Shown here: in pieces, positions 1 through 7,126 of the stretch | How the letters are laid out: each line of letters begins with the position of its first letter | Numbering within the stretch: the stretch's first letter is position 1 | From: Candidatus Dormiibacterota bacterium | GTDB lineage: Bacteria; Chloroflexota; Dormibacteria; Aeolococcales; Aeolococcaceae | Assembly: GCA_003136295.1 (NCBI GenBank) | Contig: PLDZ01000182.1 | Span: forward strand, 22,189 to 33,442 | Direction: 5' to 3' | DNA length: 11,254 nt | Notes under the pieces: generated by a model | Seen by the model: only the letters and a program-made list of their open reading frames with translations | Databases searched by the model: none | Told to the model about the DNA's origin: nothing | Translations under genes and position numbers: made by a program

Positions 1-545
1 CGAAGGTCCTCGAATCGTTGCAGCGCCGCGCTCATCACCGGCAGATACCGGGGCAGCCGGTCCTTGCGGCGAAACGGGAACCCGGTGGCGACGACGCCCG
101 AACCTGAGTGCGTCGACACCGAGAGGCGGCGTCCGCCGGCGTCCACCGCACCCCGGCCCTCGGCCGCGCTCCAGGCCGCGCCGATCAGCGGCGCGATCAC
201 CGCACCGACCACCGGTCGCCCCTCCTCCATGAGGGCGACGCTGACGCCGACGACCGGAAAGCCGCGCACGAAATTGGTGGTTCCGTCCAACGGATCGATC
301 ACCCACATGCGCTCATGGCGCGTGCCGCCGGATTCCTCGGCGAGGATGGCGATTTCGGACGCGCCGTTGCGGAGCACGCGAATCGCCGCCTGCTCAGCGG
401 CACGATCGACCTCGGTGACGTAGTCGCCGGGGCTCTTGATCTCTGCGGTCAGCGTCCCGGGGCGGGCGTGTGCCTCGGCGACCAGCGCTCCGGCGGCCGA
501 GGCGGCGGCGACGGCGAGCTCACGCAGAGTTTCGCGCTGGTGCAC
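1..545 (-). CDS. Inositol monophosphatase family protein, 3' end cut by window edge
   Basis: Mg-dependent sugar or nucleotide phosphate phosphatase of the IMPase/FBPase/CysQ superfamily. About 181 codons are present of a usual 250-270. Seen: an N-terminal helix (residues 6-25), then GDYVTEVDRAAE (40-51), matching the family's DxVTxxDxxxE. The metal site is EES (70-72) and WVIDPLDGTTNF (81-92), with D84 and D87 as expected metal ligands. VVATGFPF (151-158) is also typical. The C-terminal WD...AG motif lies outside the window. GTG at 545 is chosen because it places the N-terminal helix at normal length; no SD is visible. The start lies inside the end of the upstream GGDEF-EAL gene (26-bp overlap), so translational coupling is likely. 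Substrate cannot be assigned: inositol-1-phosphate, histidinol phosphate, fructose bisphosphate and PAP are all possible. The family call is firm. Confidence 0.9.
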   Translation of the reverse strand, partial: MHQRETLRELAVAAASAAGALVAEAHARPGTLTAEIKSPGDYVTEVDRAAEQAAIRVLRNGASEIAILAEESGGTRHERMWVIDPLDGTTNFVRGFPVVGVSVALMEEGRPVVGAVIAPLIGAAWSAAEGRGAVDAGGRRLSVSTHSGSGVVATGFPFRRKDRLPRYLPVMSAALQRFEDL

Positions 546-2532
546 CCGACGAGGGTACGCGCCGCGAGCGCGACGGCTTGCGCTTTGCCGCCGCTCGCGG
601 TGCCGGAGCCGTGCCGGCGAACAGGCCCGGGTCGAGGCCGCCCTTGCTGAGCAGGGCCTCCATCGCATCCGCCTCGCACGGGCGCGCGAGGTGGAATCCC
701 TGAGCCATGCCACAGCCGAGTTCGTTGAGCCGCTTGACCTGGAGCGGCAATTCCACCCCTTCGGCGACCAGTGCGAGGCGCAGCGCCTCCCCATGACGGA
801 CGACGGTTCGCGCCGGCTCACCACTTGAATTGGGATCAGCGAGCTCGGCCACGAGCGGTGGGGCGATCTTCAGGATGTCGATTGGCAGGCGCCGGAGGTA
901 CGCGAGTGAGGTGTACCCGGTGCCGACGTCGTCGACGGCCACGTGGACGCCCGCTCGCTGCAGGGCGTCGAAGGTTGCGATGGCCGCGTGGAGATTCTCG
1001 AGCACGGCGTTCTCGGTGAACTCGAGGATCAGGCAGGCTGGATCGACCTCGACCCTCGCAAGGCACCTGGTGGCGCGATCGACGAGGGTGCCGCGACTGA
1101 GCTCGCCCGCGGCCACGTTGACCGACATCGCCAGCTCCGGGGTGACGGGGAATCTGACCTGCCAGCGCCGCAATTGCTCGCAGGCGGCGCGCATCACGTA
1201 CTCATCGATCCGTTCCATCAGGCCGCATTCCACCGCTTGGGGCAGGAAGTGCAGGGGCGCGATCAGTCCGCGGACGGGGTGCCGCCAGCGGACCAAGGCC
1301 TCAGCACCGAGGATCTTGCCGGTTCGCAATTCAACGATCGGCTGGTAGTGGAGGACGAGCTCACCCTTGCTCAGCGCCGACTCGAGCTCCTCCGCGAGGT
1401 CTGGGTCGGCTGAACCGGCGGGCGACCCACCGTGGAGGCGGTAGGTGGCCGAGCCCGCATCGCGCGCGTCCTGAGCGGCGCTGGTCGCGTGCCGGAGCAG
1501 CGACGACGCCGAGCCCCCGTCCGGGCTGGCGCAGGCGAGCCCGACCGAGGCCCGGACCGACACCGTGCCACCATCGGTAGCGATCGGAGCGTCAAGTGCC
1601 TCGACAACGCGCTGCGCGATGAGTTCGGCTTCACGAGGCTCGAGCACCTCGGCGAGGAGCAGTGCGAATTCGTGGCCACCGAGTCGAGCGGCGGTGTCGG
1701 TGCGACGCAGGCATTCGTCCAACCGACTGGCGACCTCGACGAGGACTGCATCGCCGGTCGCATGTCCGTGCTCGGTGTTGATCCCCCGGAAGTCCTCGAG
1801 GTCGACAGCGATGACGCTCACCACGTGGCGCTGCGGATCACGCTCGACGAGTGCTCGCTCGATGCGATCGATGAAGAGCACGCGGTTGGCGAGCTTGGTG
1901 AGCGGGTCGTGAAACGCGCGATCGGCAAGCTCGCTCTGGAGAGCGGCGAGCCTGAGGAGTCCCTCATGCAGGCGGCTTTGCTCGATCGTCAGGGCGACGA
2001 TGGTCGCCAGCTCCTGGAGATGCTGATCGTCACGGCGTGACTCGCGATGTTCGGACGCCCGCATTCCCAGAGCCAGATAGCCGACGGTGCGGGATCCATG
2101 GCGAAGGGTCACCGCGAGGCCCCGCGACATCCCGAGACGGCTGCACAGTCGCGCGACCCAGGGGTCGTCGGTCGCCTCCGCGATGTGCATGACGCCGAAG
2201 ATGGGCGGCGTCAAGGCGCCATCCTCGTCGTCCTCGAGGTCGGTCGAGCGCATGACGCCGACCGCATCGCCGCCGCGCACCGTGGTCCGGAACGCTGCCG
2301 CGGCGCCGGTCTCCGGGATCAGGGTCAGCTCGGCGCAATCGGCTCCGAAATGAGCGCTTGCGCGACGGAGCACGTCGACCGACGCGACGTTGAGATCCCG
2401 GGATTCGAGGAGCGCCAGCGAGGTGGTGTGCAGGAACCCGAGCCGTGTCTTCTCACGACGGACGGCCGCCCACGAGACTCCGGCAATCGCGAGAGCAACG
2501 ACCGAGAGCGCGAGGACCGCGACCCAGGACAT
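520..2532 (-). CDS. GAF-like/degenerate GGDEF (GGHEF)/EAL protein, probable c-di-GMP phosphodiesterase
   Basis: 670 residues. One N-terminal membrane helix (about 2-22), a GAF-like sensor region (about 33-190), a GGDEF domain (about 205-366) and an EAL domain (about 378-633), then a basic Arg/Lys/Pro tail. The GGDEF signature reads GGHEF (285-289), replacing the catalytic acidic residue by His, and the helix that is ADVAMYxAK in active enzymes is eroded to ATSAAQDAR (349-357). The inhibitory-site RxxD (R276-D279) is kept. All expected EAL catalytic positions are present: E411, N472, E504, D534, D535, K555, E591, Q611. Inference: no cyclase activity, c-di-GMP hydrolysis or binding retained. 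The open frame continues upstream to 3147, but that part is antisense-like and overlaps the previous gene. ATG at 2532, 5 bp after the previous stop and directly before the membrane helix, is the sensible start. It has no clear SD, so coupling to the upstream paralogue is likely. Confidence 0.9.
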   Translation of the reverse strand: MSWVAVLALSVVALAIAGVSWAAVRREKTRLGFLHTTSLALLESRDLNVASVDVLRRASAHFGADCAELTLIPETGAAAAFRTTVRGGDAVGVMRSTDLEDDEDGALTPPIFGVMHIAEATDDPWVARLCSRLGMSRGLAVTLRHGSRTVGYLALGMRASEHRESRRDDQHLQELATIVALTIEQSRLHEGLLRLAALQSELADRAFHDPLTKLANRVLFIDRIERALVERDPQRHVVSVIAVDLEDFRGINTEHGHATGDAVLVEVASRLDECLRRTDTAARLGGHEFALLLAEVLEPREAELIAQRVVEALDAPIATDGGTVSVRASVGLACASPDGGSASSLLRHATSAAQDARDAGSATYRLHGGSPAGSADPDLAEELESALSKGELVLHYQPIVELRTGKILGAEALVRWRHPVRGLIAPLHFLPQAVECGLMERIDEYVMRAACEQLRRWQVRFPVTPELAMSVNVAAGELSRGTLVDRATRCLARVEVDPACLILEFTENAVLENLHAAIATFDALQRAGVHVAVDDVGTGYTSLAYLRRLPIDILKIAPPLVAELADPNSSGEPARTVVRHGEALRLALVAEGVELPLQVKRLNELGCGMAQGFHLARPCEADAMEALLSKGGLDPGLFAGTAPAPRAAAKRKPSRSRRVPSSGAPARNSA

Positions 2533-2537
2533 GCCGG

Positions 2538-5141
2538 CTAGCCCAGCAACCGCAGGGGCACGGGGCGCTCGGATGGACCGGGCGCGGATTCCAGCCGGGC
2601 GCGATCGATCCCACCATGGCGGAGCAGCTGCTCGACCTCGACGGCGGGAAGCGGGTGGCAGAGGTGATATCCCTGACCGGCGAGGCAGCCGAGGCTCAGC
2701 AACCGGGTCACCTGCGACGCCGCTTCGATCCCCTCGGCGATCACGTGGAGCTGGAGCGCATCCGCGATGGTGACGATGGCGCGCGTGAAGTCCTCCTCCG
2801 CACCATTGGCAAGATCGTCGACGAACGGCTTGGCGATCTTCAGGATGTCGACGGGGAGCCGGCGCAGATAGCTCAACGACGAATAGCCCGTACCGAAATC
2901 GTCGATGGCGACGCGAATACCCGCGTTGCGGAGCGCCTCGAGCTTCGCGGTCACGATCGCCGTGTCCTCGACGAACATCGACTCGGTCAGCTCGAGAATC
3001 AGCGTGCCGGGTGCGAGCCCGGTCTCCTCCACGATCGCGAGCACGTCCTCGACGAATGTCGGTGCGTTCAACTGCACCACCGACACGTTCACGCACACCG
3101 CAAGCGGTGTCGACTGCAGGCGCTGGAGCTGGAGCGTCGTGGCACACGCGGTGCGCAGCACGAATTCTCCGAGCTGCATGATGAGACCGCTCTCCTCGGC
3201 GACCGCGATGAACTCACCCGGGGGGACGATCCCGCGGAGCGGATGATGCCAGCGCACCAGGGCTTCGACGGCGGTGATCTCTCCGGTGATCAGGTTGACA
3301 ACTGGCTGGTAATGGAGGATGAACTGGTTCAGCTCCATGGCGTGCTCGAGCTCGCCACGGAGCTTGCGCCGGTGAACGACGTCGTTCTCCATGCCGGGCG
3401 CGAAGCGTACGTAGCGGTTTCTCCCCGCGCCCTTGGCGACATACATGGCGACGTCGGCCTGACGCATGAGACTTGTCGCGTTCGCGTCATCCTTGTCTGC
3501 AACAGCGATGCCGAGTGACGCGCGCACGATGACCGACGTGCCCGAGACCGTGAACGGCTCGCGAAGGATGTCGAGGACGCGCCGCGCGACGTGCTCGGCC
3601 TCGATGGCGCTGTCCACGCCCTCGATGAGCAGCGCGAACTCATCGCCGCCGAGGCGGGCGGCGGTATCCGGACGGCGCAGGCACGCGCGGATTCGCGCCG
3701 CGACCTCGACCAGGAGCGCATCGCCCGCGGCATGACCCAGGGTGTCGTTGACGCCCTTGAAGTCGTCGATGTCGAGGAAGATCACGGCGACACTGGCGGT
3801 GCCTTCCGCGCTTCGCCGCAGCGCCTGATCGATCTGCTTCCCGAACAGCGAGCGGTTGGCGAGGTCGGTCAGCGAATCGTGATACGCCTGATGCGTCAAC
3901 TGCTCCTGCAGCTCGGTGAGCCGCGCGATCGACCGCTCCATCCGGCTGTTCTCGAGGATGGCCGTCGTCCGGGTGGCGAGGGTTCGGAAGAGGCGAAGGT
4001 CGCGTGTGTCGAAGGTGCGAGCGTCGAGATGGCCGCCCACCATCAGGCTGCCGATCATCCGTGACTCACCGCGCAGCAACGCCACCATCGCCTCACCGAC
4101 GCCTCGATTGGCCAGCATCTGCGAGCTGGGATCGTCGGCGATCCCCGCTCGCACGATGACGCCGGCGGTCTCGGCCTCGAGGACATCGTCGAGCTCGCCG
4201 AGACCGAGAGACACCATCACCTGATCGGGTTGGCCGTGACGGACGATGGTGCGAAATGCCTTCTCGGACGGCTGCGACGGAAAGACCGTGAGCTGTGCCA
4301 TCTCGGCGTGGAAGATGTCGCGCGCGCGATTGAGGAGCAACACGATCGACGGTTCGAGCTGACGCCCGGCCAGAGCGTCGACGGCCCCGATCAGGAACTC
4401 GGCGGCCTCGTGGTCGTAGCGCTCGCGGACCCACGCGCGGTGGGTCAGAAACACCGCGATGGTGACGACGGTGAGCGGCACCAGCGCGAGACGATCAATC
4501 GGAATCAGGCGTACGGCGATGAGCCCGATGCACATCGATGCAGCGGCGGCCACGTACGCGGCGCGCAGGTGGTTCGCGACGCCGATCCACGAATCTCGCT
4601 CGCGCGGGCGGAGCACGACGCTCTCCGAGATGGCGCGCCGCAGCACGGTGATCGCGGTCGCAACGATGGCCGCGAGCGCGCTGTGCCATACCGGAAGATT
4701 CGGGGCTCCCGCGATCGCACGGAAAGCCCAGATCCCGATCGCCGCGAAGACGGCGAATCGGAGGATGTCAAATGCCGTCTGCGCCACGGCACGCGGCCGT
4801 CTGGTGGCGGCCGCGAGCACGGCGCCCACCGCGTAGCCGAGCAGCAGGTCGATCGCGGTCGCGTGGAAGAGCCCGACCACGAACGGTGCGGCCGCCAGGG
4901 TGATCGCCTGCACACCGCGGCGAGGACTGTCGATGGACGCCAGACGAGAGGTCGCGAAGAAGCCGAGCGCGAATGCCCACCACGGCAGGTTCGGCGACGC
5001 GAACGCGGGCACCGACGCGGCGTAACCGACCCAGAGCGCGACCGCCACCGCGAGCATGACGGCGCCCAGAAGCCAGAGTCGCGGGTCGATGCGCGACCGC
5101 CGGTTCCAACCGGCGCTCAGATGACGCAGCGAGGGCGTCAT
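2538..5141 (-). CDS. Membrane-bound GAF-GGDEF-EAL bifunctional c-di-GMP cyclase/phosphodiesterase
   Basis: 867 residues. The N-terminal part (about 20-235) holds six or seven hydrophobic segments, a membrane sensor similar in layout to MASE-type domains though I cannot name the family. A GAF-like domain follows (about 245-400), then a short helix (400-418) leading to the GGDEF domain (about 420-580) and the EAL domain (about 592-845). GGDEF is intact (498-502), with the metal-binding segment FLDIDDFKGVNDTLGH (455-470) and a product-inhibition RxxD site (R489-D492) five residues upstream. EAL catalytic residues are all present: E626, N685, E717, D747, D748, K768, E803, Q823. It may make and degrade c-di-GMP, with the membrane and GAF parts choosing direction (inference). 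It is the first gene of a three-gene unit with its paralogue and the phosphatase. ATG at 5141 is the start; only a weak, distant GGAG precedes it. Confidence 0.93.
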   Translation of the reverse strand: MTPSLRHLSAGWNRRSRIDPRLWLLGAVMLAVAVALWVGYAASVPAFASPNLPWWAFALGFFATSRLASIDSPRRGVQAITLAAAPFVVGLFHATAIDLLLGYAVGAVLAAATRRPRAVAQTAFDILRFAVFAAIGIWAFRAIAGAPNLPVWHSALAAIVATAITVLRRAISESVVLRPRERDSWIGVANHLRAAYVAAAASMCIGLIAVRLIPIDRLALVPLTVVTIAVFLTHRAWVRERYDHEAAEFLIGAVDALAGRQLEPSIVLLLNRARDIFHAEMAQLTVFPSQPSEKAFRTIVRHGQPDQVMVSLGLGELDDVLEAETAGVIVRAGIADDPSSQMLANRGVGEAMVALLRGESRMIGSLMVGGHLDARTFDTRDLRLFRTLATRTTAILENSRMERSIARLTELQEQLTHQAYHDSLTDLANRSLFGKQIDQALRRSAEGTASVAVIFLDIDDFKGVNDTLGHAAGDALLVEVAARIRACLRRPDTAARLGGDEFALLIEGVDSAIEAEHVARRVLDILREPFTVSGTSVIVRASLGIAVADKDDANATSLMRQADVAMYVAKGAGRNRYVRFAPGMENDVVHRRKLRGELEHAMELNQFILHYQPVVNLITGEITAVEALVRWHHPLRGIVPPGEFIAVAEESGLIMQLGEFVLRTACATTLQLQRLQSTPLAVCVNVSVVQLNAPTFVEDVLAIVEETGLAPGTLILELTESMFVEDTAIVTAKLEALRNAGIRVAIDDFGTGYSSLSYLRRLPVDILKIAKPFVDDLANGAEEDFTRAIVTIADALQLHVIAEGIEAASQVTRLLSLGCLAGQGYHLCHPLPAVEVEQLLRHGGIDRARLESAPGPSERPVPLRLLG

Positions 5142-5246
5142 CGCTGCTCGGAAAACTCCGCCTTACTCTCCACCGCCGGGATCGTATGGCCAGTTGGCGT
5201 GCCGATCTCGTCAGCTTCGGTGACAGCTTCGTTACTGTTTGCACAT
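5142..5246. promoter_or_regulatory. Divergent intergenic region with short repeats
   Basis: This 105-bp gap separates the divergently transcribed GGDEF-EAL and DUF72 genes and must hold both promoters unless they lie within genes. CAGCTTCG occurs twice with a 12-bp period (5212-5219 and 5224-5231). It is flanked by small inverted arms GTCA/TGAC (5210-5213 and 5221-5224) and ACAG/CTGT (5224-5227 and 5236-5239 region). A plus-strand TACTGT (5233-5238) sits at about the right distance from the ATG at 5247 for a leaderless -10, but no good -35 is visible. On the minus strand TACGAT (5182-5187 region) is a possible -10. These are visual matches only. Confidence 0.3.
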
Positions 5247-6236
5247 ATGGGCGCACCGATTGCGGTCGGGACCTGCAATTGGGCCGACCACACCGACTTC
5301 TATCCTCCCGAGCTGGAGCATGGCAGCCGCCAGAAGGAGAAGCTGTCCTTCTACGCGCAGTATTTCCCGCTCGTCGAGATCGACACGACGTTCTACGGCA
5401 TCCCGCGACCCCCGGTGGTGGAGTCGTGGGTCGAGCGAACCCCGGAGCAGTTCCGCTTCAACATCAAGGCGTATCGGAGCCTGACCGGACACGAGCGTGA
5501 GGACAGGATTCCGCGCAAGCCCACGGCCGAAGAGGAGCGGGACTTCATGGCCGCGCTGGTGCCTCTGCGATCGAGTGGCAAGCTCGTCGCGGTGCACTAC
5601 CAGTTCCCGCCATGGTTGACCAACCGGCCCGAGGCGCGGGAGTGGCTGCTCGAAGCGCGAGACCGCCACCCGGATGACCTGCTCGCCATCGAGTTCCGGC
5701 ACCGATCATGGTTTGACCACGATGCCTGGCCCGCGACCGAAGATCTGCTCCGAGAGCTCGAATGCGTGTACGTCGGCGTCGATGCACCGCAGATCGGCAG
5801 TGGCACCGTGCCGCCGCTGCTCGCCATCACCTCGCCGCGACTGTGCATTGCGAGGTTTCACGGTCGCAATCGGGACACCTGGTACTCGGGCGGACCCACC
5901 AGCGGCGATCGATTCAATTACCTGTACACCCCCGCCGAGCTCGCCGAATGGGTCCCGGCAATGCGCGCGGCGAGCGACTCCGGCGTACCGCTCCACGTCC
6001 TGCTGAACAACAACAGGAGCAACTACGCCGTGGTCAACGCCTTCGATTTCGGCGCGATGCTCGGACTCGGGCTGCCCCGGCCGCCCGAGGCGGTCATCCA
6101 GACCCTCGCGCAGCGCGATGTACGGGTCCCGGATTGGGTGGAGACGTCAACGCCGGTGGCCGCGCCGCCGAGTAACGAGCCCGCCGGTGGGTGGGTCGAG
6201 CGGGAAAGTGGGAACCAGCTGACCCTCTCGCTCTGA
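5247..6236 (+). CDS. DUF72 family protein (YecE-like, COG1801)
   Basis: 329 residues, somewhat longer than the usual 240-300 for this TIM-barrel-like family, whose biochemical function is not established. Seen: the N-terminal strand MGAPIAVGTCNWAD, family hallmark VEIDTTFYGIPRPPVVESW (43-61) and TPEQFRFNIKAYRSLTGH (65-82), then AIEFRHRSWF and a conserved RFHGRN segment near the middle. The C-terminal ~30 residues (after VPDWVE) are low-complexity and look like a family-independent tail. ATG at 5247 fits the family start. There is no SD; an in-frame GTG at 5220 would add nine residues. The frame is open much further upstream, but that stretch is antisense to the GGDEF-EAL gene and is not coding. 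It is transcribed divergently from the c-di-GMP genes, and no functional link is implied by sequence. Confidence 0.92.
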   Translation: MGAPIAVGTCNWADHTDFYPPELEHGSRQKEKLSFYAQYFPLVEIDTTFYGIPRPPVVESWVERTPEQFRFNIKAYRSLTGHEREDRIPRKPTAEEERDFMAALVPLRSSGKLVAVHYQFPPWLTNRPEAREWLLEARDRHPDDLLAIEFRHRSWFDHDAWPATEDLLRELECVYVGVDAPQIGSGTVPPLLAITSPRLCIARFHGRNRDTWYSGGPTSGDRFNYLYTPAELAEWVPAMRAASDSGVPLHVLLNNNRSNYAVVNAFDFGAMLGLGLPRPPEAVIQTLAQRDVRVPDWVETSTPVAAPPSNEPAGGWVERESGNQLTLSL

Positions 6237-6296
6237 GGGCACCCATTTGGGGGACAATGGTTGGGGCGGTGAGGCGTATGCCCGCCGGGATGAATT

Positions 6297-6301
6297 GGAG
6301 G
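6297..6301 (+). promoter_or_regulatory. Strong Shine-Dalgarno, GGAGG
   Basis: GGAGG lies 8 nt before the ATG at 6310. It decides the start of the 84-residue gene over the in-frame upstream ATG at 6247, which has no SD and sits 10 bp after the DUF72 stop. Confidence 0.75.
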
Positions 6302-6309
6302 TCTTTGCG

Positions 6310-6564
6310 ATGGCTATGGCGTCCTCTCGACGCAACGACCGTGGGCGCCGTCCGGCGGCCAGCGGTGTTGTCATGCGCAACGAAGCCGCCACCCATGAGG
6401 TCGAGGTCTCGCGGGCTCTCAACCAGTGGGCGGTCACGGTGACCTCGCTTGCGGACAATCGGATGATCACCCAGGATTTCTTCTCGCGACGGTGGGAAGC
6501 TGTGGCGAGAGCCGAGGATTTCGTCCGGCTGCTCAACAGGTCCGAGCCCCCTCCCGGCTGGTAA
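6310..6564 (+). CDS. Hypothetical small protein, 84 residues
   Basis: I do not recognise this protein. The start is fixed by a perfect GGAGG with 8-nt spacing. The first ~20 residues are basic and probably disordered (SSRRNDRGRRPAA). The rest looks like one small alpha/beta unit: two strands around VEVSRALNQWAVTVTSLADN, then FFSRRWEAVARAEDFVRLLN as an amphipathic helix. The strand-tryptophan-strand-helix pattern recalls small single-domain families such as DUF2188, but I cannot assign it. No signal peptide, membrane helix or cysteine. It lies 73 bp after the DUF72 gene on the same strand and converges on the alkyltransferase gene with 4 bp between stops. Its basic N-terminus would allow nucleic-acid binding, which is speculation. 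Confidence 0.72.
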   Translation: MAMASSRRNDRGRRPAASGVVMRNEAATHEVEVSRALNQWAVTVTSLADNRMITQDFFSRRWEAVARAEDFVRLLNRSEPPPGW

Positions 6565-6576
6565 ACGCTCAGCCGG
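6554..6576. terminator. Hairpin spanning two convergent stop codons, possible bidirectional terminator
   Basis: CCGGCTG (6554-6560) and CAGCCGG (6570-6576) form a perfect 7-bp GC-rich stem with a 9-nt loop. The TAA of the plus-strand small gene is in the loop, and the stop of the minus-strand alkyltransferase gene spans loop and stem. No T-run follows on either strand, so it is not a canonical intrinsic terminator. It could still block readthrough or protect both 3' ends. Confidence 0.4.
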
Positions 6577-7126
6577 CTTCCAGATCGAGGAGCCACCGCT
6601 TGCGGGGCAGGCCGCCCCCATACCCGCCGATGGCGCCGCCGGTGCGAACCACTCGATGGCACGGCACCACGACCGGGATCGGATTGGAGCCAAGCGCATT
6701 GCCCACCGCCCGGTAGCCGCGCGGTGTGCCGACCCCCACGGCGACCTCACCGTAGCTCGCCACCGAGCCGTACGGAATACGTGCGGTGCGGCGGAGCACC
6801 CTGCGAGCGAACGTGCCGGCGAGGGACCAGTCGATGGGCACGTCGAAATCGCGGAGCTTGCCGCCAAAGTACTTGTCGAGCTCGCGTCGCACCGGGTCGA
6901 GCCGTCGCGGCGCGTCGAGGATGCGGGGCGACAGGCGTTCGGCCACCTCGCCGAAGACCTCGTCACGGTTCTCGCTCTCGAAGGCGATGCGAACGAGGCC
7001 CTTCGGGGTTGCCATGAGCAGCAGGCTGCCGATCGGACTGTCCATGGTCGCCACCGCCACGTCGACCAGTCCCCTGGCCTCGGCGCGTTCGAGAAATCGC
7101 TCGCTGAGCGCCTGGTCGACGGTCAT
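6569..7126 (-). CDS. ogt: Methylated-DNA--[protein]-cysteine S-methyltransferase (O6-alkylguanine-DNA alkyltransferase)
   Basis: 185 residues. A suicide repair protein that moves alkyl groups from O6-alkylguanine to its own cysteine. Seen: N-terminal extension (1-22), ribonuclease-H-like N-domain (about 23-100, including DSPIGSLLLMATPKGL) and the DNA-binding/active-site domain. IPYGSVASYGEVA (117-129) supplies the tyrosine, YRAVGNALGSNPIP (138-151) the arginine finger and Asn hinge, and VVPCHRVV (153-160) the catalytic C156. The C-terminal LLDLEAG keeps the usual glutamate. It lacks the Ada metal-binding and AraC-type domains, so it is Ogt-like. ATG at 7126 overlaps the stop of the sigma-factor gene (ATGA) and has a strong AGGAGGG SD inside that gene's last codons. 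The open frame continues upstream, but there it is a shadow of the sigma gene. Tight coupling to a sigma factor suggests it is co-induced with, or senses for, that regulator. Confidence 0.95.
   Translation of the reverse strand: MTVDQALSERFLERAEARGLVDVAVATMDSPIGSLLLMATPKGLVRIAFESENRDEVFGEVAERLSPRILDAPRRLDPVRRELDKYFGGKLRDFDVPIDWSLAGTFARRVLRRTARIPYGSVASYGEVAVGVGTPRGYRAVGNALGSNPIPVVVPCHRVVRTGGAIGGYGGGLPRKRWLLDLEAG

Noticed and set aside
539..546. 8-bp palindrome GGTGCACC at the phosphatase start
   Set aside because: It is too short to stand out in GC-rich DNA and lies inside coding sequence.
2533..3147. Upstream extension of the GGHEF-EAL frame
   Set aside because: It overlaps the EAL domain of the preceding gene in another frame and has Arg-rich shadow composition. 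The membrane helix and ATG at 2532 give a natural start.
2445..3518. 357-codon plus-strand frame
   Set aside because: It is antisense to the end of the membrane-bound GGDEF-EAL gene and has no recognisable domain or start signal.
4230..5246. Plus-strand extension upstream of the DUF72 gene giving a 668-residue frame
   Set aside because: It is antisense to the GGDEF-EAL membrane and GAF region and has no domain. DUF72 homology begins at the ATG at 5247.
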